Origin: Fragilaria crotonensis
Lineage: Eukaryota > Bacillariophyta > Fragilariophyceae > Fragilariales > Fragilariaceae
DNA: 43,807 nucleotides
Reading direction: 5' to 3'
Assembly: GCA_022925895.1 (NCBI GenBank)
Contig: JAKSYS010000526.1
Location: 1 to 43,807, forward strand
This document shows, piece by piece, positions 11,102-20,261 of this stretch; the first letter of the stretch is position 1; every line of letters starts with the position of its first letter. Made by a program: the position numbers and the translations under genes. The notes beneath the pieces are model-generated. The model did not search any database. It had not been told where the DNA came from and saw only the letters and a list, made by a program, of their open reading frames with translations.

Positions 11102-12468
11102 ATGGCAGATGCAGAGACTCTCGTTCAATCTGTTATCGACCTGCTTGATGTGCTGGTTGATCTGTATCTGGGGTCGTTGGTCAAACCCTTTCTTCGGTTT
11201 CACGATGAATTCTCTTCCGACGTGAACTCCATCCTCGATGACAACAAGGACAACATTCCTGATTGGCTTACTGGAAACGCCAGCGCCTACCTTCGAGTGT
11301 TTTTAGTATTTCCTACCATCCTTTTCCTTTCATGGGGTCAGCTCGTCATTCCTTTCTTGTTTGTGGTCATGGTCGATTTATTGGGCTTGCTGGGTTCTGT
11401 CGTTGCCAAATTTTGGGTAGATGCCAAGCGAGATCATGCCGAGGATGTAGTTAGGGAGGACGACCGTCCAACCAGTAAGTCTTTCACGCCCTCCGATGAT
11501 GATAGTATGGATAGTTACGAGTTCGGTGAGTTGATGTCCGGTATGTATGCAACGTACGTGTTAGTTGTCGCCCCTCATTTTTCTTCTTTATCTAGAGGTG
11601 GTAACAACTGGATCTCCTCAGCGGATGAAATCATGGAGTCTAACTCATCGATATCGATCACGCGCTGGGTTCCTGGATGCGGCCTGCGATAAGGCCTTCA
11701 TTATACCTTGTTGGATCTACCTTCTGTCGACAGTCCCGTCAGGGCAATATCGAACCATCAAATATGTTTCACTGTTTTGGTTAATCGTGACTGAGTTGGC
11801 CAATGGATGCCTTCAATTTAAGACCTTCTACGCAGGTAGTGGTGTCCCACAGGTTGAGGGTGATGTGTTTCCATTGAGTAGCATCAGCGTAAGTTGATCA
11901 TGTTTCGGAATGTCGACGGGTTTCTTCACTCGGAATGGTTTTGTCACTCATGATTTATTCGCAGCGTGAAAAGCTCAGCGCTTTGAAGCGAAGCTTTGAA
12001 ATGTTGGGGACTGCCTTGTTCATTTTGCCTTATTTCCGTTTTCTTGGTGTGACCTTGCTGCTATTGGCATGTCCCTTGGCCTATAAATCGTTTCGCCGAA
12101 AAACGAAAAAGAGAGTTATTTACGTTGTGTGCACGCAATCCGAGAAATTCGACTACAAAATCATTAAATTCTGGAGCCAGGCCAAAGCCCTGGGAACCAG
12201 GTTGGTTGTTGGTGTCGTCGGAAAAGGTCAGACGGACATGGTATGCAATGCGTGTGCCACAGCATGCGTCGATGAAGTTATTGCAGAGGCGCCCGCCAAG
12301 GCAGATTTGATGTTTCTAGAAAGGCAACGAATCGACTATGTTGTCTTCATGTCGAGCCAGACGAGTTTGGTCACAGACGAGGTCGTTGCCATGGGCGCCT
12401 GCTTGGTGTTGGGTGATGATCATGTGGTCCGACCGATGAAGCCAAAGGTGGATTCCAAGAAGTTGTAA
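11102..12468 (+). CDS. CDP-alcohol phosphatidyltransferase/cytidylyltransferase-like fusion, catalytic motifs degenerate
   Basis: Three exons, 11102-11525, 11596-11888 and 11965-12468 (introns 70 and 76 nt), give 406 residues. A second in-phase donor (GTATGT at 11541) would add five residues. The N-terminal half has the membrane-embedded layout of CDP-alcohol phosphatidyltransferases: an opening NIPDWLTG...LRVFLVFPTILFL, a helix ending VDLLGLLG, then FLDAACDK and the late REKLSALKRSFEMLGTALFIL. Against the family signature D-xx-DG-xx-AR...G-xxx-D-xxx-D, the last two Asp are present, but the DG-xx-AR part reads LLGLLGS. The C-terminal half (RVIYVVCTQ...QAKALGTRLVVGVV...CVDEVIAEAP...IDYVV) matches ethanolamine/choline-phosphate cytidylyltransferase folds, but the HxGH nucleotide-binding motif reads DYKI. 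Both halves therefore look non-catalytic, or changed in chemistry. A role in phospholipid head-group metabolism or its regulation is inference. Confidence 0.75.
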
Positions 12469-12880
12469 GACATTCTCCAAGTGCTTTCGTCAACCTTGTT
12501 GCGGAGGCTTTTGCGTGTTTCTATTGTCTCTAGACGCAAACGACTGACTATATGCTACGTGACACGACAATTGTAAACCTGACATAGAGATTCATTCCCT
12601 GTAGCTGATGCATCGTAGCACAACAACAACAACAACTACAAACATATCTGTTTCGAAGAGCTGTGAACCTGCGGTTTTGGCAGATGCAGCCAGGGCAGTA
12701 TGCGTAGTGACGTCAATCAAGCGTTTCGTTCCTCCTTATTCAACAAGTAGTCGTTGATCGAGAACGCATATCTACGATCTCGCAATGAACGCTCACAAAA
12801 CAACCTCGCTGAAAGGTGGAGCTATCAGATTTGTTGTGCAAAGGATTTTGTATCTTTGTGAGCGCTTTTCAGCAATCTAC
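12469..12880. other. Convergent intergenic spacer
   Basis: A 412-bp gap between two convergent genes. It contains a short CAA microsatellite near 12618-12634 and no convincing open frame. It should hold the 3' ends of both transcripts. Confidence 0.5.
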
Positions 12881-14370
12881 TTATACAATCAATAGCTTTG
12901 AATCAAGCTTTTGGATAGCAGACTCCACGTGTTGGCGAGCCCAAACATCGCACGCCAAAATATCATCAAGCGTGACACCGGTTGTCTTCAATTCATTCTT
13001 GTGAGCCTCCATTGCTCCTTCAATCAGTCGTGGAATGTCCAAGAAGCCAAGGCCAACATTGGCACGATACTTTTCATTAGCCGCTTCATTGGCTGCGTTA
13101 AGAACGGCAGTCATAGTGCCTCCTGCTCTTCCAGCTTCGTAGGCAAGTTCAATGCAAGGATACTTTTCCCGGTCAGGCTTCATGAAGGTCAATTTGCTAA
13201 GTTCGGCTAGATCAAGAGGTCTGTACGGCATCTTCAGCCGGTGTGGCCATGCAACAGAGTAAACAAGTGGTAACCTCATATCCGCCCATCCCAACTGAGC
13301 CAAACAAGACGTGTCCTGCGTCTCGATCATGGAGTGCACAATAGATTGTGGGTGAACGACAATATCAATGTCGTCGTAGCTAGCTCCGAACAAGTAGTGT
13401 GCCTCAATGACCTATATGGAGAGCAAGCCGGTGAGTTTGAGCAAGCAAAATGTCGTCAGAGTTGACAAAAATGGTGGCGCACCTCAAGGCCCTTGTTCAT
13501 CATCGTTGCACTGTCGAGCGTGATCTTGGCCCCCATATCCCAGTTAGGATGGGTCGTGGCCTTTGCTTGGACCGCTTTTGGGTCGTTTTGGCACATTGTG
13601 AAAAGCTCTTCTTTGCTCATGTCGCGGAATGCACCGCCGGACGCTGTGAGAATGATACGACGCAGCCCGCCTTCCGGCACTCCCTGGAGACATTGAAAGA
13701 TAGCACTGTGTTCCGAGTCGGCTGGAAGCATGTTGACACCGTATTCCTTAACCAGTGGATTAATGACTGGTCCTCCACTGATAAGCGTTTCCTTGTTGGC
13801 AAGAGCAATGTCCTTCCTGAGCTTGATCGCTTCAATTGTGGGTTTGAGTCCCGCCGATCCAACGATACCAGTAACAACAGTGTCAGCACTGTCGACAGTT
13901 GCGGCAGCAAGGATTCCTTCGTCGCCAAACATAATTTCTGGCATCTTTTGGCATCCAGCCGCCTTCAAGCGGTCTCTGAGTTCGTTGGCTGCTGCCTCCG
14001 TACTCATGGATGCAATCTTCGGGGCATATTTCATCACTTGCTCTGCCATGAGCGCAGCGTTGCTGCCAGCAGAAAGAGCATCGACAATAAAGTTGTTTGG
14101 ACATGCATCAACAATTTCCAGCGTTTGTGTACCGATGCTACCAGTGGATCCCAACAAGGACAATCGCTTTTGAAAATTCGCCCCCTCTAACGATTTGGCA
14201 AGTGTCTTTCTCATGGATGCCTCAGAGTTGACAGGAGCTGCTGGGTTCAGCAACCATCCTTCTCCAGTTCCCTTACTTCCAGAGATTGGAGCCACCAAGG
14301 CTCCAACTTCTCCGACACTCAAGGCGATCAAAACGCAGGTCGTTGTTTTGATCATTGTCATCGTCAACAT
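12881..14370 (-). CDS. dxr: 1-deoxy-D-xylulose 5-phosphate reductoisomerase, plastid
   Basis: Two exons on the minus strand, 14370-13483 and 13411-12881 (intron 71 nt), give 472 residues. DXR converts 1-deoxy-D-xylulose 5-phosphate to 2-C-methyl-D-erythritol 4-phosphate with NADPH, the first committed step of the plastid MEP isoprenoid pathway. Signatures are the dinucleotide-binding [64 protein letters not shown] (split by the intron before VIEAHYLFG), [11 protein letters not shown] and [13 protein letters not shown]. The first 25 or so residues form a signal peptide (TCVLIALS core), followed by VGALVAP. That resembles the diatom ASAFAP cleavage motif, with Leu in place of the usual Phe, so import to the four-membrane plastid is expected. 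A serine/alanine-rich transit stretch precedes the enzyme, whose length is normal. Confidence 0.97.
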
Positions 14371-15062
14371 CTTAGAATGCGGTATGATGTATGATGGTAT
14401 GATGTATGCTGATCATGATCGCAGAAATAAATTCTTGAGGAAGTTCAACATCCACTACACCTGGTCATACTGACCGTCGACAAATACGCTACGGGCTCTT
14501 GGAACTGAGTGCGTCACCGCGGGGGCTCCACGTATTGCGCCACTCCTGTACTCGGAGTATCATACCATACATACTGTGCGTGGTACTACCGGTACCAGTA
14601 GTACCTGTTAGCGCAACCCTTTTGATACGGCTCGATGACTGACCGACGACGAAAAAGTGGGCATGGTATGCTCATACCATGTACCTGGTACTGTACAATG
14701 TACAGTACTTTTTTGGCAATTACCGGTACATCGTATGAAAGTAGAACTGGAGTACCAGGTACGGTACCAGGTACTTTGATAGGTACTACTACTATCATAC
14801 TTGTACTCTACATGTGTACCAGGTACCATACAAGCTACATAGTAAATGACTGAGAGGACAAGTGCAATATACAACTTGCGTACAAATAGCGTTGCAGTAG
14901 GTCAGTAGGAGTATGATCTTCACATCTTCAATCCACACACTCACACACGCCAAAATCCAAAATGCAAGGTGCAGGCGTAAGGGTGGATGCGAATTTGCTC
15001 TCGTTTTCACGTTTTCCCAGCAAGCACACTGCACACCGCCAGGAAGACCAGGCAACAAGATC
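14371..15062. other. Divergent intergenic region with dense GTAC palindromes
   Basis: The gap between the divergent DXR and the membrane protein at 15063 should hold both promoters. It carries several hairpin-forming words: a 20-bp near-palindrome at 14662-14681, a 21-bp perfect palindrome around one central base at 14688-14708 (GTACTGTACA-A-TGTACAGTAC), and two adjacent GTACCAGGTAC copies at 14752-14774. No defined promoter element could be assigned. Confidence 0.5.
14662..14774. repeat. Cluster of GTAC palindromes
   Basis: CATGGTATG-CT-CATACCATG (14662-14681) is followed directly by GTACTGTACA-A-TGTACAGTAC (14688-14708). Two GTACCAGGTAC words lie at 14752-14762 and 14764-14774. All can pair internally. 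Similar words recur in most intergenic gaps of the window. Confidence 0.75.
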
Positions 15063-15560
15063 ATGAGGTCAAGGGCTAATCGTGCAAATAGAATTGATGA
15101 GATTCCAGCTGATCCCCTGGATGAGGATGAGCAAGATGAAATAACGAAAACTCTCACACATGACGCATCCGTTCAAATGAAAGAGTTAAGTGACATCTTT
15201 GGCATCATTTGTGCAATGGCGGCGATTGTTTGTCTCGTTGTCGCCGTGGGTGTCGTAAGCAACCTAAGTGGGAGAATGCATGCTGTTGTGGCATCGGTTC
15301 TACACTATGCGGCTCGACATCTTTCATTGCAATTGGGGAGTTCCCAGCTCATTATGGAGGGCGTCCTCCTGGCAATGTGCCTTCTCCCAATACTGCTTTC
15401 ATGGCTAACCGATGGACTAAATGCTGAGATCCATTGGAGTTTGAGTTTAGGCAATTTGTTGATCACTGTCGCAGCAATGTTTCTTCGACGAGAACAGCAG
15501 TCAACCAGGAAAGCAATCTTGGACCTTCATGCTGCAAAATACCGATACAAAAGCTTATGA
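15063..15560 (+). CDS. Small multi-pass membrane protein, unknown
   Basis: Single exon, 165 residues from ATG 15063 (MRSRANRANRIDEIP). The open frame allows an earlier ATG at 14913, but the added 50 residues are low in complexity (repeated CACACA) and look like 5' untranslated sequence. An acidic segment (DPLDEDEQDEI) is followed by about three hydrophobic stretches: SDIFGIICAMAAIVCLVVAV, LIMEGVLLAMCLLPILLSWL and LGNLLITVAAMFL. A basic tail ends the protein. I do not recognise the family. The layout fits a small integral protein of an internal membrane, with the acidic N terminus probably on the cytosolic side; that topology is inference. Confidence 0.6.
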   Translation: MRSRANRANRIDEIPADPLDEDEQDEITKTLTHDASVQMKELSDIFGIICAMAAIVCLVVAVGVVSNLSGRMHAVVASVLHYAARHLSLQLGSSQLIMEGVLLAMCLLPILLSWLTDGLNAEIHWSLSLGNLLITVAAMFLRREQQSTRKAILDLHAAKYRYKSL

Positions 15561-16007
15561 GTTGACTCGAGTTTGTGTTGAATCGAGCGGATTGGTTCCA
15601 TTTTTCATTGTCATGTATGGTTGGTGATTGTTGCAACACGCCCTCGATAGCCGCGCTGAATATCCTTGTTTTAGTTGACCTCGATGCTCGACGATGCAGG
15701 TCCCCCCGCAAAATGCACAGCACTGCACACTGCACAGCGACTCCAACTCGCGAGCTCGCAAGGATTTCAAATTTTGAATTTTCTGCACGTGCAATTTCCA
15801 AGTTCGTGTTCTGGATACTACGTACCTCCGGTGCCCCTCGTACTCAGTATTCCAGTACCATACTGTATCTGGTACTGCACTTATAGATTTTCTCCGATTG
15901 CTTGCTTGCTGCACTTCAGACTTCACACAGCAACCACGATGGTTGCTTGGTCGTGTATCCTTCTGCCCTGACATCACAAACGTCGAAACATCAACTTGAA
16001 ACCTTTC
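15561..16007. other. Intergenic region, no gene seen
   Basis: A 447-bp gap between two genes on the same strand. It includes a CACTGCACACTGCACAG repeat near 15718-15738 and a GTAC-rich patch at 15838-15880. It should contain the 3' end of the upstream gene and the promoter of the M48 peptidase gene. Confidence 0.45.
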
Positions 16008-16871
16008 ATGTACTACAGAGACAATCGTCCGCGCAATCCCTACCGCGGGCGACGACACCAGCAAGGAAATATGGTTTCCCCTCGATCGAGAAACATTGCC
16101 ATGGCGTCTCTTTTTGGATTCCTGGGTCTTTGGTATCTCACGCCAGTCAGTGATTGGATCGTTGCTCGTGTATTGATCTTTGTTCCGATAGAGGCTGACA
16201 TTGACTTGGGACGAAAGGCATGGCGAAGCATGGGCTACTCGACAGCCCCCGACCGTTGGAATGTCAATGTCGTTGGGCACCGGTTGGTTTCATTGCTTGA
16301 GGAGCCTTACACTCTGCCTTGGAGTTTTGCAGTCATTCGAGCCGATATCATCAATGCATTTGCTTTGCCGGGAGGAATTGTGCGAGTGTCGGATACTTCG
16401 TTGCGCCAACTGAATCTCAGTGAAGCAGAACTCGCTGCGTTGATTGGTCACGAGATGGGTCACATCTTGCATCGTCATTCACAAGCTCGACTGTTGCAAG
16501 ATCAGCTCATCGGCTATCTTTTCAGGGCTGTGTTTTATGATGACAACGACAGCGTTCAAGAATCTTTTGGTGAAGCAATTGGAGAACTGCTGTTGAAAAG
16601 CGCCAGCTTCCTTGGAAAGCAATCTTTTTCTCGAAAGAATGAATACGAAGCCGATGCCAAGGCCTGGGAATTGTTGTTAATCTCTAAACGCTACTCGCCT
16701 CAAGCTGTCGAATCTCTCCTTAAGAAATTGTGGGATGCTAGTGGCGGATCAGGAGATACATCTTGGGAAAGTACGCACCCTGGTACCAAAGACAGGATCG
16801 ACGCTCTCAAAACAAAATGGAACGAGCTTCCCATTTCGGAACGACGACGTCTAGGACTGCTTAAGAATTAG
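16008..16871 (+). CDS. M48-family (OMA1-like) zinc metallopeptidase
   Basis: Single exon, 287 residues from ATG 16008; the frame can be read four codons further upstream only from a TTG. The zinc-binding HEMGH motif is at residues 148-152, in the helix IGHEMGHILHRH. The third ligand is expected in NEYEADAKAWELL (Glu near residue 212). NAFALPGGIVRV before the active site and STHPGTKDRIDALK near the end are M48 landmarks. One hydrophobic segment at about residues 30-50 (MASLFGFLGLWYL) follows a basic, arginine-rich N terminus, which fits a membrane-anchored organellar enzyme. The compact single-helix form is closest in outline to OMA1, the mitochondrial inner-membrane quality-control protease, and to bacterial BepA/YfgC. 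Family membership is firm; the organelle and substrates are inference. Confidence 0.88.
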   Translation: MYYRDNRPRNPYRGRRHQQGNMVSPRSRNIAMASLFGFLGLWYLTPVSDWIVARVLIFVPIEADIDLGRKAWRSMGYSTAPDRWNVNVVGHRLVSLLEEPYTLPWSFAVIRADIINAFALPGGIVRVSDTSLRQLNLSEAELAALIGHEMGHILHRHSQARLLQDQLIGYLFRAVFYDDNDSVQESFGEAIGELLLKSASFLGKQSFSRKNEYEADAKAWELLLISKRYSPQAVESLLKKLWDASGGSGDTSWESTHPGTKDRIDALKTKWNELPISERRRLGLLKN

Positions 16872-17169
16872 CAGCTGACAGCCAACGGAACATAGCTCCG
16901 TGGCTAGGCAATCACACTAAGTCGAGTCTACTAGCCTCGCAATGAAGACTTAATACTGTGTGGGACATTAGTATGGTACAAGTTCAAGATCTCCGTAGTC
17001 TCGATGAGTGTGCTCTCAAAAGAACTGTGGATTGTTCAGGTACAAAACATCATCAAGTGAGTGAAAACCCTCGTCGTTCGTGTCTGGCTTTTTGGTGCGC
17101 ATCTTGGCTTTGCTTACGAGGTTCTACAGTCAATAACTGCAGAGTTAGTCCAGTTGTTGTGTGCTTCTA

Positions 17170-18789
17170 TCAGACAACAGATGGATGATCTGCGGCAGCG
17201 GCCGCTCTGACGCTGTTTAAGAAACCTACTAGCGCTTGTGCATCTTCGGTCCCGCTGGAGTCGTTCCCACTTAAGCGCCTCGGCCTCTTATCCACTGGAG
17301 GCTGCGAACTTTCCTGATCTCCTGACAGCGACGTAGTATATTGTAGTGGGCTGTCGCTGCCCAGGGAATGGTCGAGAAGACGGGGCAACCCTGCGGTTGT
17401 TTGCTGAATGATCGGCCCTTCGTGAATAAGGCGTTGGACTTCTATCATTTCATCTTCGATCTCTTTCGCAGGTTGCGAAACGCCTCCTTGGGCGTGATCC
17501 TGGATTCGATCACCCGTTTGCAAGGGCGTGGGTTCATTTTCTCCGCCTGCAGCAAGAATCGTATTCGCACGGTCTAACCAAGATGCGGTCCTCGTGACAA
17601 TGGCCTCCTGAGGAATTGCCACTGAGTGGGCCACAGAGACACCTGTTGATTGAATGGAAGGGAGTGGGTGAAAATGGCTGCGACAAGAGGCAACAGCTGT
17701 TGCCGCAGCTGCTGACGCAGCTGCTTTTTTGGCCGCCTCTCGCTGCTGCATGTCTAGTCGACGCCGCCACCTTCGTTCGAGAGCGTCGAGTTCTGCCTGC
17801 GCGAAGAAGAAGAAGGAACATGAGAGAACGCAGAGCTACACCTTCCATTTTCTGGAATGATATGTGCGTACCTGCGCTTTGTCTATGAAGGCGGTATTGG
17901 TAGGACAACGAACAGCTGGATGGAAAACTCTCTTGCCAATACATGAGTCGCCAGTGAATTTCTTCGTGATTCGCATAGGGTCGCAATGTAGTTTGTCGGA
18001 CAAATAGCTTCGAAGAGTTGTCCCTGCTGGTGCATTTAAATAACCTGAGTTGAAATCCTGGATGACTCGAGCAACATAAGATTCCTCTTCCACAGTCCAC
18101 TTCCCTCTCCGAAGCGAACTGACGGATTGCCTCGATTTCTGCGACGAGTTATGTTGATGATTGGGCGCCATCGGATGAATAACGACCTCATCGCATTGCA
18201 ACTTCCCGGGAAAGTGAGTGCAGGGATGGAGCATTGCGTTGGTAAAAAATCCATATCTTACCTTGGAAAGAGAATGCGGAGTGGATGCGGGACGAACCAA
18301 TGTTGTCCTTAGTTGTACCTCGACTGTGGAAGGTACTGGATCAGACGAGATACTTGCAGTCTCCATCGGAGGAGAGATCCCACTCCTTTCCGAACGCCCT
18401 CCCATTCCATGAGGAGTCGATTCTTCTGAACCGTCTTCATGCCCACGCTCCTCGCTTTTGCTTGACAGCGCCGGTGATGAACTCGAGGAGGCAAGATGGG
18501 TCGTATTCACGAATGCTGGAGGCGTTTCACGTCTTTCGGGAGCGACAGAGATCGCTTGGCGAGACGATGTCCCCGTTCCTTGTCTCGCGATCAGTGGTGG
18601 GATACCTTGGATGGACGAGGCAATGCCAAATGCATTCGAGTCGCTTTCTAGAGGTCCTGCTGACGATGATGTGTGAATGTCTGGTTCACCCACTTCCATG
18701 AGGATCGATGCTGCTCCCGTTGCACCGAACCCATGAATCGACGAAGGGGTGTTCCCTTGCTCTCGTGCGGCTGTGTTTGACGGTGTCAT
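17170..18789 (-). CDS. Diatom-type WT-EE/GTTLR...MRITKKF domain protein
   Basis: Two exons on the minus strand, 18789-17872 and 17796-17170 (intron 75 nt, CAG/GTACGC...CGCAG), give 514 residues. The conserved block at about residues 229-299 starts GKWTVEEESYVARVIQDF, a SANT/Myb-like opening. It continues NAPAGTTLRSYL, KLHCDPMRITKKF and CIGKRVF. I recall this block from many diatom proteins, where it forms a large family with no assigned function. Just after it comes AELDALERRWRRRLDMQQREAA, a basic coiled-coil-like helix. The rest is low in complexity (Ser/Thr/Pro-rich N terminus, Ala runs). The start was set at the first ATG (MTPSNTAARE); a TTG 63 nt upstream is in frame. A nuclear regulatory role is inferred from the domain layout only. 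Confidence 0.78.
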
Positions 18790-20180
18790 TCTTCCTAGTT
18801 TGTTCTCAACATCGCAAGTGCGTCCGACCGTGTATCCTCGGGTTGTGTTCAATCAGAGTTTGCTCCTTCTCGCTGTTGAAGCTTTTCCACTCGTTGCTCT
18901 AGGTGCTACAAAGATATACTCAGTGTACTTTCTTGCAATTATCCTTGCAGGTCAAAGGTCAAAGGCTACCCCAGCCTCCCTGTCTTCGACAAAAGTTCAA
19001 CAAGGCTGGTGAGAGGAAAAAAGATGATGGGGAAATGGCTTCTTCAACTAGAAATATTCTACAGGGGAATCAGTACTAATATGTCCCGTATCTTTAATTC
19101 GAGTTCAACAACAATGGAGGCGAATCATGGAGTATCAGGGAATCTCATACACGCTCCACTCGGAGCAAATAATCCTACAGTACTCAGTGTGCTACTGTAC
19201 AGGTTGCCGAGCTCCGAAGTGTAAATTCGAAATGTAAATCACACAACCGAGAAGTTGAAGTTCCTTCCATCCAAAGCTACGTAAAATAGTACCTGGTACG
19301 GAGGCGTGTACTGGATCATCACCATGGACGAAAATCATGGTCGAGTGCGATACAGAAATAATTGGCGACCTCGTTTCAAGACGATGATCTTGTGATTTTC
19401 AACAAGCTGAGCTAACCTACCTGATACGTCGGCGAGAGAAGCGGTTTTTTTAATACAATGAGAGATCAACAAACGACCTTTCACTTGTGTGTGTTGTTCG
19501 AATGGTTTCCGTCGCGGGAGTTGGTGAGCTTCGAGTGAGATGTCTTGCAGCTGGTTTCATGTTTCGTACTTAGAATCATCATGCCTGACATCACCTGTTG
19601 GAGTCGAATTGGTCCTCCGACGAGACGACCACTTCGACTTCAATGCATAGTGTATAGTGCATAGTAGCATAGTGCACACTCCGAGCCCCGAGTGAGGGAA
19701 GTACATCTGGACAGTATTAACATACTGGAGACTCGAGTATGTACAGTATGTATGTAAATATATAACAAAGGCCAACCCCATGAGCGAATACTGTATACTG
19801 TACACTCGAAGTACTCCAGTACAACAGTACAATCGTAACTGGTACTGCGGTAGTAGTACCTCAGTACATTCACATACCTACACTGTATGCATAATGCTAC
19901 TACTGGTACAGTAGAATGTGAGTGAAGGACCTGTTGCCTGTAAATTGTACGAGTAAATCATACATCATCCACACCTGTACTACAGTAGGCTATGACGTTC
20001 CAAGTTCCAATACCTGGTATAGCTGGTTTTGTGTAGTGAAATCCTGGCGCAGCACCCAGTACAGAATGTACGTATAGCCAATAGGAAATGAGGCTGAGAC
20101 ATTGCTTCGGAATATTGTCTCGTGTTGGAAGCCAGCGTTCCACAATGAGATTGAGCACCGCCGTTTGAAACATATTCATT
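18790..20180. other. Intergenic, no confident gene
   Basis: No open frame here looks like a real gene. From about 19640 to 19990 the sequence is low in complexity, with many GTAC, GTATGTA and TACAGTA words. A 73-codon minus-strand frame at 19958-20179 ends against the inverted repeat before the transposase. It reads somewhat protein-like but matches nothing I know. Confidence 0.45.
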
Positions 20181-20261
20181 CCTATCTATCGACTTACCCC
20201 CTGCAGTTGCCCTCCAAACTCTCTCAAGAACTGTGTTGCCGGGGTTAAGTCGATAGATAGG
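20181..20261. repeat. Inverted repeat abutting transposase start codon
   Basis: The left arm 20181-20200 (CCTATCTATCGACTTACCCC) pairs with the right arm 20241-20261 along its whole length, with one extra T in the right arm. A 40-bp spacer separates them. The right arm ends one base before the ATG of the transposase-like gene. It could be a remnant terminal repeat, a transposase-binding site or a 5' hairpin in the mRNA. No matching copy was seen after the gene. Confidence 0.85.

Noticed and set aside
11541-11595. Alternative donor GTATGT for the first intron of the fusion gene
   Set aside because: In phase and possible, but the upstream GTGAGT gives an intron size closer to the others (70 nt); kept only as a note.
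14913-15062. N-terminal extension of the small membrane protein from the earlier ATG
   Set aside because: The added 50 residues come from CACA-rich, low-complexity sequence; the ATG at 15063 directly precedes the coherent part.
19958-20179. 73-codon minus-strand frame next to the inverted repeat
   Set aside because: Reads like a protein fragment but has no family match I can name and no splice sites to extend it.
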